A stretch of 17,224 bases of DNA from Dehalococcoidia bacterium (GCA_002730485.1 PCAH01000122.1:1-17224); one strand, 5' to 3'. Positions 1 through 7,844 are shown, counted from the stretch's first letter. The notes: generated by a model not told the origin, from the letters alone. Translations and numbers: made by a program.

Positions 1-16
1 ATACGGGAGATGCGAT

Positions 17-658
17 ATGGCACTGCACTATGACGGCGAAGTAAAGATCACCAAGGTAGCTGGTATGAGTTCCATGATGAACAACGGCTACTTGATCACC
101 TGCCCTGAGACCAACGAATGCATCTTGATCGACACCCCCGGGGAGCCGGAAAAACTGCTCAACGCCATCGGCAATGAGAACATCAAGGCAATCTTGATCA
201 CCCATAACCACGGTGATCACCTGGCTGGCTTTGGTGAGATTACCGGCAAGGTGGAGGCACCTGTTGGCATCTCCCCTGCGGACGCACATGCGCTGCCCAG
301 GCCGCCTGAACTGGAACTGACCGACGGTAAGGTCATCAAGTTCGGCAACCAGGAGCTTCAGGTGCTGAACACCCCTGGACATACAGACGGCGCGTCCTGC
401 TTCCTGGTGGGCAAGCATCTGTTCTCCGGCGACACGCTGTTCCCAGGCGGCCCTGGAAAGTCCCGCAGCCCTGAGGCTTTTGTCCAGCTGCTGAATAGCA
501 TCACCAGCAAGCTGCTGGCGTTGTCGGATGACACAGCCGTCTACCCGGGCCACGGAGATGACACCACAATCGGTGAGGCACGCCGCCGCTATACAGTCTT
601 TGCATCCAAGTCGCATCCGGATAACCTGTCCGGCGACGTGGACTGGCTCAACTCTTAA
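17..658 (+). CDS. Metallo-beta-lactamase-fold hydrolase (glyoxalase II-like)
   Basis: A 213-residue cytosolic metallohydrolase with no signal peptide. The binuclear metal site is visible: H63-N-H65-G-D67-H68 (HxHxDH), H122 in the TPGHTDG segment, D139 in FSGDTLF and H179 in YPGHGDD. This matches the compact hydroxyacylglutathione-hydrolase/YcbL branch, whose members hydrolyse thioesters or related esters. The substrate cannot be read from the sequence. The ATG follows a GGGAGA element about 7 bases upstream, close to the window edge, so upstream operon partners may be missing. The next gene, an M16 peptidase, starts 41 bases downstream in the same direction, suggesting co-transcription. Family call is firm; specific function is unknown. 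Confidence 0.9.
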   Translation: MALHYDGEVKITKVAGMSSMMNNGYLITCPETNECILIDTPGEPEKLLNAIGNENIKAILITHNHGDHLAGFGEITGKVEAPVGISPADAHALPRPPELELTDGKVIKFGNQELQVLNTPGHTDGASCFLVGKHLFSGDTLFPGGPGKSRSPEAFVQLLNSITSKLLALSDDTAVYPGHGDDTTIGEARRRYTVFASKSHPDNLSGDVDWLNS

Positions 659-699
659 TCCAAATAGCGTCGACACCCTGATAGGCACCTAAGGAGTAC

Positions 700-1959
700 A
701 TGTACCAACGTTCTGTACTGGATAACAAACTGCGCGTTCTGACATCGACCATGGGCCATACCCAGTCGGTATCCATGGTCATCTGTGTCGGAGCGGGTTC
801 CCGATACGAATCCGACGAACTGGCCGGTGTTTCCCATTTCATCGAGCATCTGCCGTTCAAGGGCACCGATAGCTGGCCCACCGCCCGTGCGGTCAGTGAG
901 GCCATCGAGGGCGTCGGCGGCATCATGAACGCCAGCACCGACCGGGAGATGACCGTCTTCTGGGTCAAGGTAGCAAAGCCCCATTTCAAGACGGCGTTCG
1001 CAGTTCTGATGGATATGGTGCTCCACTCCCGTCTTGACCCTGAAGAGGTGGAGAAAGAGCGGGAGGTCATCCAGGAAGAGCTGCGGATGACCTACGACTC
1101 GCCGTCGTACCGGGTGGACCTGTTGATCGACGAGGCGATGTGGCCGGACCAAGCGATGGGGCGCGACGTTGGCGGCACGCTGGAGACGGTGGCCGATATT
1201 CAACAGAAGGACATCCACGACTACATGCAGCAGCAGTACAACCCGGCCAACACCGTGGTCGCTGTGGCGGGCAACGTCACCCATGAAGAGATCGTGGACA
1301 TGCTGGTGGAATCGACCCAGGACTGGAACCCCCAGGAATCCCTGGATTGGGAGCCAGTAACACCTACTGATGGATCGTTGGTCAAGATTGAGCGCCGTCG
1401 CAGCGACCAGACCCACTTGTGCTTGGGTGTGCCCGGCCTGTCTATGTCCAGTCCCGACCGGTACGCGTTCAACCTCATGAACACCATCTTGGGCGACGGT
1501 ATGAGCAGCCGTCTGTTCTTGAATCTGCGAGAAGAACAGGGCCTGGCCTACGACGTGAATAGCTCCGCCAGCAGCTACCGCGACACCGGTGCCTTGGTCG
1601 TCTACTGCGGAGTGGAACCGAGCAAGACCAACGACGCTGTGAAAACCATCGTTCAGGAATTCCACGGGATGCACGAAGAACCCAGCGAACAGGAGTTGAC
1701 CAAGGCCCGGGAATATTCTAAAGGCACATTGTTGCTACGGATGGAAGACACCCGCGCCGTCGCATCGTGGCTGGGCGGTCAAGAACTGTTACAAAACAAT
1801 GTGCGTACGCCCGACGATATCGTTGGCCTGTTGGACGCTGTGCAACCGTCGGATATAGCTCGTGTGGCCAAATCCGTGTTGAGCGATGATCAGATGCGCC
1901 TGGCCGTGGTCGGCCCCCGAGGCGGGGAAAAAGCGCTGACCGGGATGCTACGCTTCTAG
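700..1959 (+). CDS. M16 family zinc peptidase (processing-peptidase-like)
   Basis: A 419-residue single-chain M16B-type metallopeptidase, comparable to PqqL/MPP-beta/YmxG proteins of about 410-430 residues. The inverted zinc motif HxxEH is at H46-F-I-E49-H50. The third zinc ligand is a Glu in the EREVIQEE segment near residue 126, at the expected spacing of about 76. The C-terminal M16 domain (about 170-350) carries the usual GLAYDV segment. The common HMLFKGT/HLLFKGT stretch reads HLPFKGT here, a small oddity. There is no signal peptide, so it is probably cytosolic. It likely degrades or trims short peptides; the substrate is unknown. AAGGAG lies 3 bases before the ATG. It follows the MBL hydrolase by 41 bases and ends just before a strong terminator. 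Confidence 0.92.
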   Translation: MYQRSVLDNKLRVLTSTMGHTQSVSMVICVGAGSRYESDELAGVSHFIEHLPFKGTDSWPTARAVSEAIEGVGGIMNASTDREMTVFWVKVAKPHFKTAFAVLMDMVLHSRLDPEEVEKEREVIQEELRMTYDSPSYRVDLLIDEAMWPDQAMGRDVGGTLETVADIQQKDIHDYMQQQYNPANTVVAVAGNVTHEEIVDMLVESTQDWNPQESLDWEPVTPTDGSLVKIERRRSDQTHLCLGVPGLSMSSPDRYAFNLMNTILGDGMSSRLFLNLREEQGLAYDVNSSASSYRDTGALVVYCGVEPSKTNDAVKTIVQEFHGMHEEPSEQELTKAREYSKGTLLLRMEDTRAVASWLGGQELLQNNVRTPDDIVGLLDAVQPSDIARVAKSVLSDDQMRLAVVGPRGGEKALTGMLRF

Positions 1960-1995
1960 AACAGCCTCGCTTTTCCAAGGATAGAGAGTCTAATA

Positions 1996-2029
1996 AAAAG
2001 GTCCTCCCACAATTGTGGGAGGACCTTTT
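1996..2029. terminator. Bidirectional intrinsic terminator between convergent genes
   Basis: A perfect 34-base palindrome. The left arm AAAAGGTCCTCCCAC (1996-2010) pairs with 2015-2029 around an AATT centre. The GC-rich stem is flanked by A-run and T-run, so it can terminate in both directions. It sits between the M16 peptidase stop (1959) and the end of the leftward FAH gene (2053). Confidence 0.93.
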
Positions 2030-2052
2030 CTTGTTCACTGGATCAGGGAGGC

Positions 2053-2841
2053 TTAAGCTGCGGGTTCAGCCTCGACTGAGTTGCTTAGGACCCCAATGTT
2101 GGGAATCTCCACATCCACGTTGTCGCCAGGCGTCAAAGCGATTGTGACGCCGGTGCTGCCGGAGAAGAGCAGGTCCCCCGGATGAAGTGTCACCTGTTGG
2201 CTGATGTAGCTGACAACCTCGGCGAAGGAGAACAACATCTCCTCCGTGTAACCGTGCTGTACCTCTTTGCCGTTCAGCCGAACGATCATCTCCAGCTTCT
2301 GCGGGTCAACCTCGGTATCGATCCAGGGGCCTATGGGTGCGAATGTGTCAGAACCTTTGGCCCGCCAGAACGTCCAGTCATCGCCTTGCCAGACCCGGTC
2401 ACTGACATCATTGCCGCAGGTGTAGCCCAGGATGTATTTGGGAGCGTCCTCCACCGAAACCCGGCGGCAGACCTTACCGATAACGGCTACGGCCTCACCT
2501 TCATAGTGAACGTCTGTGGAGTCATTGGGGAGGATGATCGGTTCATCGGTGCCGGTCAGAGAACCGCGTGCCTTGATCCACGGGTTGGGGTGCTTGGGAA
2601 CCTCGGGTGCATCGTCGCCCAACACTCCGGCGGCGTACTCAAGGTGATTGGCAAAATTGAGGCCAGGGCACCAGATCTCGGTGGGGTCCGTCGGCGGTAG
2701 GAGTTTCACGTCCTGCAGCGAGTGTTTGGTGTCAGTTAAGCGGAAACGGGTATAGATGCTGCCTCTAATCTCCACCACCTCATCACTTTGGACCACCCCA
2801 TATGCGGTCCGTCCATTGCTGCGGAAGCGCGCGATCTTCAT
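2053..2841 (-). CDS. Fumarylacetoacetate hydrolase (FAH) family protein
   Basis: A 262-residue FAH-fold enzyme. These cytosolic enzymes use Mg2+ or Mn2+ to cleave C-C bonds, or to isomerise, hydrate or decarboxylate beta-keto and 2-hydroxy-dienoate intermediates, often in aromatic-compound catabolism. The metal ligands are visible as E114 and E116 in HYEGEAVAVIG and D145 in YTCGNDVSDR. The LHPGDLLFSGSTGV stretch near residue 219 is typical of the C-terminal core. Length fits HpcE/YcgM-type proteins. AGGAG lies about 4 bases before the ATG. The gene is divergent from the LLM flavin enzyme across about 240 bases, so the two may share control, and it ends at the bidirectional terminator. The exact reaction (hydrolase, isomerase or decarboxylase) cannot be decided here. 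Confidence 0.9.
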   Translation of the reverse strand: MKIARFRSNGRTAYGVVQSDEVVEIRGSIYTRFRLTDTKHSLQDVKLLPPTDPTEIWCPGLNFANHLEYAAGVLGDDAPEVPKHPNPWIKARGSLTGTDEPIILPNDSTDVHYEGEAVAVIGKVCRRVSVEDAPKYILGYTCGNDVSDRVWQGDDWTFWRAKGSDTFAPIGPWIDTEVDPQKLEMIVRLNGKEVQHGYTEEMLFSFAEVVSYISQQVTLHPGDLLFSGSTGVTIALTPGDNVDVEIPNIGVLSNSVEAEPAA

Positions 2842-2956
2842 GCTGCTCCTACTGTTTTAGTTTAGTTAAAGAACCCTATCAACAACCCGAATTAACAACG
2901 GGAGTCAATCGCGGATTCTACTGCTTCTATCGGGGTGAGGCAAGGGGTTTTCAGGG

Positions 2957-2985
2957 TTGTTCGGCAATTGCTCACAGATTAAAAT
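2957..2985 (+). promoter_or_regulatory. Possible promoter for the LLM flavin oxidoreductase gene
   Basis: A TAAAAT box (2980-2985, five of six consensus matches) lies 17 bases after TTGTTC (2957-2962, only the leading TTG matching). Just downstream is a perfect 5-bp repeat, GGAAC-ACG-GTTCC (2993-3005), next to a CACGTG, which could be an operator. The rest of the 2842-3072 divergent gap shows nothing firm. This is a weak motif match only. Confidence 0.3.
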
Positions 2986-3072
2986 ACAGGCCGGAACACG
3001 GTTCCACGTGTGATATTGATATGCATTTCATCATCGCTTCAAATTGCCCCAAAATTCGGCACTAAAAACCCC

Positions 3073-3080
3073 AGAAGGAG
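3073..3080 (+). promoter_or_regulatory. Shine-Dalgarno that favours a TTG start for the LLM gene
   Basis: AGAAGGAG lies 5 bases before TTG at 3086, with ideal spacing. The in-frame ATG at 3044 has no comparable ribosome binding site and would add 14 residues not expected in the family, so the TTG is the better start. Confidence 0.7.
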
Positions 3081-3085
3081 ACCCC

Positions 3086-4096
3086 TTGAAACTAGGATTT
3101 TTCGTCACCAACCAGTATCTCCCCGGCGAGTCTATGCCAGACAAGATTCAAGAGAGCTCCGAGCAAGTCAGGGCGGCCCGCGATGCCGGTTTCAGTCTTA
3201 TCGCCACCGGCCAACATTATCTGGCCGCGCCCTATCAGATGAGCACATCCTTCACCCTTCTCTCGCGTTTGGCCGCCGACGCCGGAGATATGCAGGTGGC
3301 CGCCACCGTGATCCTGGTGCCGCTGCACAACCCAGTGGAACTGGCCGAAAGCATCGCGACGCTGGACGCTATAACAAACGGCAAGTTCGTCTTTGGTGTT
3401 GGACTGGGGTACCGAGACGAAGAGTACACGGCTTTTGGTGTGCAACGGGGCGAAAGGGTCGGCCGCATGAATGAGTCCATGGACCTGATGAAACGTCTCT
3501 GGTCCGAGGACGAAGTTGAGCATAACGGCAAGTATTACACCGTGCCCAAGACCAAGATCAGCACCAAGCCGGTGCAGAACCCCCATCCTCCGATCTGGGT
3601 GGCGGCGAATAACGATGTTGCCATTCGCCGTGCCGCCCGCTGGGGCTATCCCTGGCTGATCAACCCCCATGCCACGGTGCCCATGGTGGCCGATCAGTGG
3701 ACCAGGTACAAAGCGGCTCTGGACGAGTTTGGGAATCCGGTGCCCGACGAGCTACCCATGATGCGGGAGATGTACGTTGCCGAGGACCGGGAGACGGCTT
3801 ACATCGAGAGTCAGCCGTTTCTTGAAGCCAAGTACAAAGCCTATGCCGATTGGGGCCAGGACAAGGCCCTGCCAGGCGAGGAAAGCTTCAGCGTGCCCTA
3901 CCAGGACCTGGCCAAAGATAGATTTCTGCTGGGATCGCCTGACGACATTGTCGAAGAGTTTCGCCGCTACCACGACGAACTTGGCGTGAACCATATGATC
4001 TGCCGCATGCAATGGCCTGGAATGCCCCAAGAGCAGGTGCTGAAGCAGATAGATTTGTTGGGTCGGGAAGTCATCCCTCGTATCAACGAGTTTTAG
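3086..4096 (+). CDS. LLM class flavin-dependent oxidoreductase (luciferase-like)
   Basis: A luciferase-like TIM-barrel flavoenzyme of 336 residues from the chosen TTG start, or 350 residues from an in-frame ATG at 3044. The TTG gives the family's usual opening beta strand (KLGFFVTNQ) immediately. Other hallmarks are the VILVPLHNPVELAESIATLD segment, the GVGLGYRDEEYTAFGV signature and PVQNPHPPIWVAAN before the helix leading to the phosphate-binding region. These enzymes use FMN or F420 for monooxygenation or hydride transfer; which one applies here is not readable. Expansions of this family are reported in marine SAR202 Chloroflexota, which fits the proposed host. The neighbouring divergent FAH-fold gene would suit a catabolic pathway for ring or dienoate compounds, but that link is inference. 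Confidence 0.9.
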   Translation: MKLGFFVTNQYLPGESMPDKIQESSEQVRAARDAGFSLIATGQHYLAAPYQMSTSFTLLSRLAADAGDMQVAATVILVPLHNPVELAESIATLDAITNGKFVFGVGLGYRDEEYTAFGVQRGERVGRMNESMDLMKRLWSEDEVEHNGKYYTVPKTKISTKPVQNPHPPIWVAANNDVAIRRAARWGYPWLINPHATVPMVADQWTRYKAALDEFGNPVPDELPMMREMYVAEDRETAYIESQPFLEAKYKAYADWGQDKALPGEESFSVPYQDLAKDRFLLGSPDDIVEEFRRYHDELGVNHMICRMQWPGMPQEQVLKQIDLLGREVIPRINEF

Positions 4097-4142
4097 CCTA
4101 GGCTCAAGACTCCTTCCGGTATCCCTCAAAAGAAAACCGTGA

Positions 4143-4178
4143 TTCAGGCGCGTTTCACTTAGATGAAACGCGCCTGAA
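4143..4178. repeat. Large perfect inverted repeat between the LLM gene and the Fe-S oxidoreductase gene
   Basis: TTCAGGCGCGTTTCA (4143-4157) pairs perfectly over 15 bp with 4164-4178 around a 6-base loop. The 7-base direct repeat AACCGTG flanks it at 4135-4141 and 4177-4183. On the + strand no T-run follows, so it is not a classical rightward terminator. The A-rich bases before it would make a T-rich tail only on the - strand, where no gene ends. It begins 46 bases after the LLM stop and ends 38 bases before the next ATG. It could be a factor-dependent terminator, an operator for a dimeric regulator, or a small genome repeat. Confidence 0.7.
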
Positions 4179-4216
4179 CCGTGCTAAACTGAGTCCCATC
4201 GAACAAACGGTAATCG

Positions 4217-6295
4217 ATGAAGATTGGCTGGACGGTTAGCCGTCCGGCAAAGCGGGTGTTGAGTGTGGTTCCTCCAGGAGATATAGGGTCATTACCCCTG
4301 TGGATTGGTGTGTTGGGATTGTTGGGGGTGGCGTTGGCGATCTTCCATTACGCCTTCTACATCAGAGTGGTCAAACTGGTATTGCAGGGCAAAGAAGTTG
4401 CCAGATTCGACCAACCTCTGGTCCGCTTGAAGGGAGCGCTGCTCATCTCCTTGGGCCAGCAGAAGGTTTTGCAGCGGGTGAAGTACGGCGACTACGCCGG
4501 CATCGGCCACGCAATCATCTTCTGGGGCTTTTTGACCTTCATGCTCAGCTACGGGATTTTCATCTTCGCCGCCTCGGTGAAGGGTGGATTCCCCGAATGG
4601 CTGTTGACTGAGACAGGGGTCCGCGTCTACAGCAGCTACCTGGACATACTGTCAGCCGTTCTGCTGGTGGTGCTGGTTTGGGCGTTTGTTCGTAGATGGG
4701 TGGTTAAGCCCAGCCGTCTCCGGTTCGACCTTACCCGGCATTCAGACGCACTGATAATCGTGCTTTTAATCGGCGGGTTGATGGCGTCGACCCTTTTGAC
4801 CCACGCTTTCTTCGTGACCGAGGGCCACACAGGACCCGAGGCCGATGTCTTCATCGGGAAAGCCTTGGGTGAGATGTTTGCCGATTGGGGAGTAAGTGAG
4901 AGCGCTGCTAACACCCTTCACGGCCTGTTCTGGTGGACCCACCTTGGAATCATCCTGGTATTCACCGTATATATCCCGTTCACCAAGCATATGCATATGT
5001 TTGCGGCCCCTGTGAACGCTTTCTTCCGGTCGTTAGAGCCCAAAGGGGCCCTCGACCTCATGGACCTGGAAAACGCCGAGAAATTCGGCGCAGGGCGAGT
5101 TCAGGACTTCACCTGGAAACAGCTATTGGACGGCTATGCCTGCGCGGTCTGCGGTCGCTGTTCCGATGCCTGCCCCGCCAACCTGACGGGTAAACAGCTT
5201 TCGCCGATGCACATCGTCGAGGGCATCAAAGACCACATGGTAGCCATCGGCCACCAGGGCGAGCGCAACGCAGAGCACGTGGAACCGTCTCCGCTCTTGG
5301 AAGGCGCAATCTCCGAGTCGTCGATCTGGGATTGCCTGAACTGCGGCGCCTGCATGGAAGAATGTCCGGTGACCGTGGAACATGTCCCGACCATCATGGA
5401 CATGCGCCGCTACCTGGTCTTGGAGGAGTCGAAAGCTCCTGAGTCTGCCATGAACGCCCTGCTAGGCCTGGAGCAGCGGGGTCACCCCTGGCGCGGTACT
5501 CAGTACTCCCGCACCGACTGGGCAGAAGGACTGGAAGTGCCGACGCTGGCGGAGAAGCCCGACGCTGAAGTGCTGTTCTGGGTTGGCTGCACACCGGCCC
5601 TGGAACAACGCAGCCAGGCCATCGCCCGGTCCATGGCCAAGGTGCTGAAGGCCGCCAATGTGGACTTTGCCATCCTGGGCGATGAAGAGACCTGCACCGG
5701 AGACCCAGCCCGACGCATGGGTAACGAGTACCTGTTCCAGATACTGGCGCAGCAGAATATCGATACCATGAACGGCTACAACGTGAAGAAGGTGGTCACC
5801 ACCTGCCCCCACTGCTTCAACACTATGAAGAATGAATACCCCCAGTTGGGCGGTAATTTCGAAGTTCTGCACTACAGCCAGTTCGTGGACCAACTCATCA
5901 AGAAGGGCAGCATCAAGCCTCTGAAGATGATGGACGTCACCATGGCCTACCACGACTCATGCTTTTTGGGGCGTCATAACGGTGTCTACGACGAGCCTCG
6001 TGAGGTGGCCAAGGCGATTCCGGGCCTCAAGCTGGTGGAGATCGGCTCACGTTGCCGCGAGCGCGGCTTCTGCTGCGGTGCCGGTGGCGGCCACATGTGG
6101 ATCGAAGAAAGCCAAGGCGAGCGGGTGAACCACGCCAGGACCGACCAGTTCCTGGATACCGAGGCCAACACCGTGGGCGTTTCTTGTCCCTTCTGTGTCC
6201 AGATGATGACCGAGGGCATCCAAGCCAAGGGATTGGACTCCGAAAAAGAAGCCAAAGACGTGCTGGAGATTCTGGCCGATAGCCTGGACCTTTAA
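4217..6295 (+). CDS. Membrane Fe-S oxidoreductase, HdrDE/DUF224 type (probable EtfAB:menaquinone oxidoreductase)
   Basis: A 692-residue fusion protein. The N-terminal half has about five membrane helices (near 27-50, 98-120, 140-160, 178-200 and 233-255) with histidines suited to b-type haem (H44, H98, H235, H242), like NarI/HdrE. Then come two 4Fe-4S sites, C309-C312-C315-C319 and C373-C376-C379-C383, and two cysteine-rich CCG domains. The first CCG domain has C458, then TCTGDPARR (C493, CTG instead of CCG), then C530-C533. The second has C582, C619-C620-G and C657-C660. This architecture is that of the DUF224 EtfAB:(methyl)menaquinone oxidoreductases, which pass electrons from acyl-CoA dehydrogenases via electron-transfer flavoprotein to quinone. 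The assignment is by architecture; no etfAB is in the window. There is no clear SD before the ATG. A zinc-ribbon gene follows after 21 bases. Confidence 0.88.
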   Translation: MKIGWTVSRPAKRVLSVVPPGDIGSLPLWIGVLGLLGVALAIFHYAFYIRVVKLVLQGKEVARFDQPLVRLKGALLISLGQQKVLQRVKYGDYAGIGHAIIFWGFLTFMLSYGIFIFAASVKGGFPEWLLTETGVRVYSSYLDILSAVLLVVLVWAFVRRWVVKPSRLRFDLTRHSDALIIVLLIGGLMASTLLTHAFFVTEGHTGPEADVFIGKALGEMFADWGVSESAANTLHGLFWWTHLGIILVFTVYIPFTKHMHMFAAPVNAFFRSLEPKGALDLMDLENAEKFGAGRVQDFTWKQLLDGYACAVCGRCSDACPANLTGKQLSPMHIVEGIKDHMVAIGHQGERNAEHVEPSPLLEGAISESSIWDCLNCGACMEECPVTVEHVPTIMDMRRYLVLEESKAPESAMNALLGLEQRGHPWRGTQYSRTDWAEGLEVPTLAEKPDAEVLFWVGCTPALEQRSQAIARSMAKVLKAANVDFAILGDEETCTGDPARRMGNEYLFQILAQQNIDTMNGYNVKKVVTTCPHCFNTMKNEYPQLGGNFEVLHYSQFVDQLIKKGSIKPLKMMDVTMAYHDSCFLGRHNGVYDEPREVAKAIPGLKLVEIGSRCRERGFCCGAGGGHMWIEESQGERVNHARTDQFLDTEANTVGVSCPFCVQMMTEGIQAKGLDSEKEAKDVLEILADSLDL

Positions 6296-6316
6296 GCCCG
6301 AAACAGGGAAGACCAG

Positions 6317-6565
6317 ATGCCAATAACAGAAGTGGATATCACCAGTTCCTGCGGTGAGTGCGGTACTGAGATCGAGACCGTGACGGTCAAGAAAGACAAC
6401 ATGATGCTCTTCACCGAAGAGCAGGCCTGGTGTTCCAAATGCCAGGCGGAACGACCCCAGGTACGTGACGTAACCGGCCGGATAAAGTCGATTGAGGAAG
6501 AACAGCAGAGCTACCCCAAGGCTGTCGCTGCTGAACCTTTCCCCGGCCAGGCTGACGGTCGCTAG
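6317..6565 (+). CDS. Small zinc-ribbon protein
   Basis: An 82-residue soluble protein of unknown function. Two CxxC pairs, C12-G-E-C15 and C39-S-K-C42, separated by 23 residues, look like a zinc-ribbon knuckle. The C-terminal third is polar and carries no recognisable domain. An AGGGAAG element lies about 5 bases before the ATG. The gene starts 21 bases after the Fe-S oxidoreductase and ends 30 bases before the alpha/beta hydrolase, so it is probably translated from the same transcript. It could be an accessory or assembly factor for the upstream membrane complex, but that is only guilt by association. Confidence 0.75.
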   Translation: MPITEVDITSSCGECGTEIETVTVKKDNMMLFTEEQAWCSKCQAERPQVRDVTGRIKSIEEEQQSYPKAVAAEPFPGQADGR

Positions 6566-6595
6566 ACTCAGCATCCCTTAACTTAGAATGCGACG

Positions 6596-7465
6596 GTGAC
6601 CAAGCTGATGATTGGGCGTGCCCGTTGGCTTCTGGTGCGCATCCTAGTTGGCGTTTCACTGGCCTATGGAGTTACCTTCTTCGTGCTCTGGTCCCAGTTG
6701 GAAAAACGGTTCGTCTTCTTTCCCACGTCGGAACTGCTATATACGCCCGGTGACGTCGGTTTGGCCTATGAAGACATCCGTATCCAGACTTCTGACGGCC
6801 TCTCCATACACGGTTGGTTCATACCCGGCGACCCGGCAATTACTTCAAACCCTACCTGGGTCTGGTTCCACGGCAACGGCGGCAACAATGGCTACTGCAT
6901 CGACGAACAGGCGCTGGCGCACCACCGCACCGGCGCCAACCTATTCATCTTCGATTACCGGGGTTACGGAGCGAGTGAGGGTACCGCGTCCGAGAAAGGC
7001 ACCTATTTAGACTCGCGGGCGGTAATAGAATACCTATCAACCCGTCCAGACGTGGATGGGGACCAGCTTGTCTATCTGGGTCACTCTCTGGGCGCAGCAG
7101 TGGCGGTGGAGTTGGCATTGACCCGTCCGCCCATGGCCATGGTCTTGGTCTCGCCCTTTGCTTCCGTACGTGAAATGGCCAGTATCACGCTGCCATTTCC
7201 TCCGGTGGGCTGGCTGGTGCGCAACCACTATGACAGCCTCTCACGCATCCGCCAATTGAATGTCCCTGTGCTTGTGTTACACGGAGATCAAGACGAGACG
7301 GTCCCTATGTCTCAAGGAAGAAAGTTGTACGAGGCCGCCAACCAGCCAAAACGCTTTCAGGTGCTGGAAGGAGCGGCGCACAACGATACCTATGATGCTG
7401 GCGGAGAGCAATACTGGGGAACGATAGAAGCGTTTATTGCCGAGCAGCAGGCCAAGGGCAGATAG
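6596..7465 (+). CDS. Membrane-anchored alpha/beta hydrolase (Bem46/ABHD13-like)
   Basis: A 289-residue serine hydrolase. An N-terminal hydrophobic helix (about 11-32, WLLVRILVGV onward) should anchor it in the membrane. The oxyanion strand FHGNGGN (H92-G93) and FDYRGYGASEG (119-129) precede the nucleophile elbow G162-H-S164-L-G166. The acid is D233 in HGDQDETVP and the histidine is H262 in GAAHNDTY, so the triad is complete. The arrangement matches the Bem46/ABHD13/YfhR group; substrates are unknown esters, possibly lipid. The start is GTG at 6596; an in-frame ATG at 6608 is the alternative, and neither has a strong SD. An ATG at 6588 hits a stop after three codons. It is last in the rightward cluster and ends 6 bases from the convergent DUF503 gene. 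Confidence 0.87.
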   Translation: MTKLMIGRARWLLVRILVGVSLAYGVTFFVLWSQLEKRFVFFPTSELLYTPGDVGLAYEDIRIQTSDGLSIHGWFIPGDPAITSNPTWVWFHGNGGNNGYCIDEQALAHHRTGANLFIFDYRGYGASEGTASEKGTYLDSRAVIEYLSTRPDVDGDQLVYLGHSLGAAVAVELALTRPPMAMVLVSPFASVREMASITLPFPPVGWLVRNHYDSLSRIRQLNVPVLVLHGDQDETVPMSQGRKLYEAANQPKRFQVLEGAAHNDTYDAGGEQYWGTIEAFIAEQQAKGR

Positions 7466-7471
7466 CCTGAA

Positions 7472-7765
7472 TCAGACTCCTGATATGATCTCGGTCTGAT
7501 AGTCGAGGAGTTCCAGGTCTCGGCGAGAATCTACGACGAACTCAACCACCTTTGAGACCGTCTCGTTGGCGTGGGCGGATTCGGTGCTCACACAGCAGAC
7601 GCCCAGGGTGAGCCGCTGCCATAGATCATGGTCTTCCACCTCCGACACGGCCACGTTGAACGTGTTTCTGATGCGCGTGGTGAGCGACCGGGATACTTGT
7701 CTCTTATCCTTGAGACTGCCAGAATCCGGCAGGTGGAGTATTATTCGGCAGACGCCTAGATGCAA
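7472..7765 (-). CDS. DUF503 family (YlxP-like) protein
   Basis: A 97-residue small cytosolic protein with the DUF503 hallmarks: an opening strand HLGVCRIILHLP, the SLKDKRQVSRSL turn-helix, the RNTFNVAVSEVEDHDLWQR segment and TLGVCCVSTE. The family is conserved in many bacteria and in some genomes lies near ribosome-maturation genes, but its function is not settled. The start is TTG (7763-7765), supported by AGGAAA 5 bases upstream (7771-7776) and by matching the family's usual N-terminus. It is transcribed towards the alpha/beta hydrolase, with the two stops only 6 bases apart, and is divergent from rex. Confidence 0.87.
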   Translation of the reverse strand: MHLGVCRIILHLPDSGSLKDKRQVSRSLTTRIRNTFNVAVSEVEDHDLWQRLTLGVCCVSTESAHANETVSKVVEFVVDSRRDLELLDYQTEIISGV

Positions 7766-7816
7766 TGTGATTTCCTATCTGAACCGGTGGTGGATTTCGA
7801 AACATTGATGCAGTTC

Positions 7817-7844
7817 TTGACGAGCATTGAACCTACATTATAGA
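7817..7844 (+). promoter_or_regulatory. Possible promoter for rex
   Basis: TTGACG (7817-7822, five of six matches to the -35 consensus) is followed after 16 bases by TATAGA (7839-7844). A second TATAGA begins at 7846. The leader to the rex ATG is about 120 bases and contains AATCTGA (7860-7866) and its inverted copy TCAGATT (7938-7944). No clear TTGTGA-N6-TCACAA Rex operator is seen in this gap. Confidence 0.42.

Noticed and set aside
655..1674. Long leftward open frame (339 codons) opposite the M16 peptidase gene
   Set aside because: It is a codon-usage shadow: the sense frame has complete M16 motifs, and the antisense product has no recognisable domain and no SD.
2802..3065. 87-codon rightward frame in the FAH-LLM gap
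   Set aside because: It begins inside the FAH gene on the opposite strand, is Cys/Ser-rich without motif, and overlaps the promoter region.
7471..7484. Terminator at the convergent ends of the alpha/beta hydrolase and DUF503 genes
   Set aside because: Only a 5-bp stem (ATCAG/CTGAT) without a T-run.
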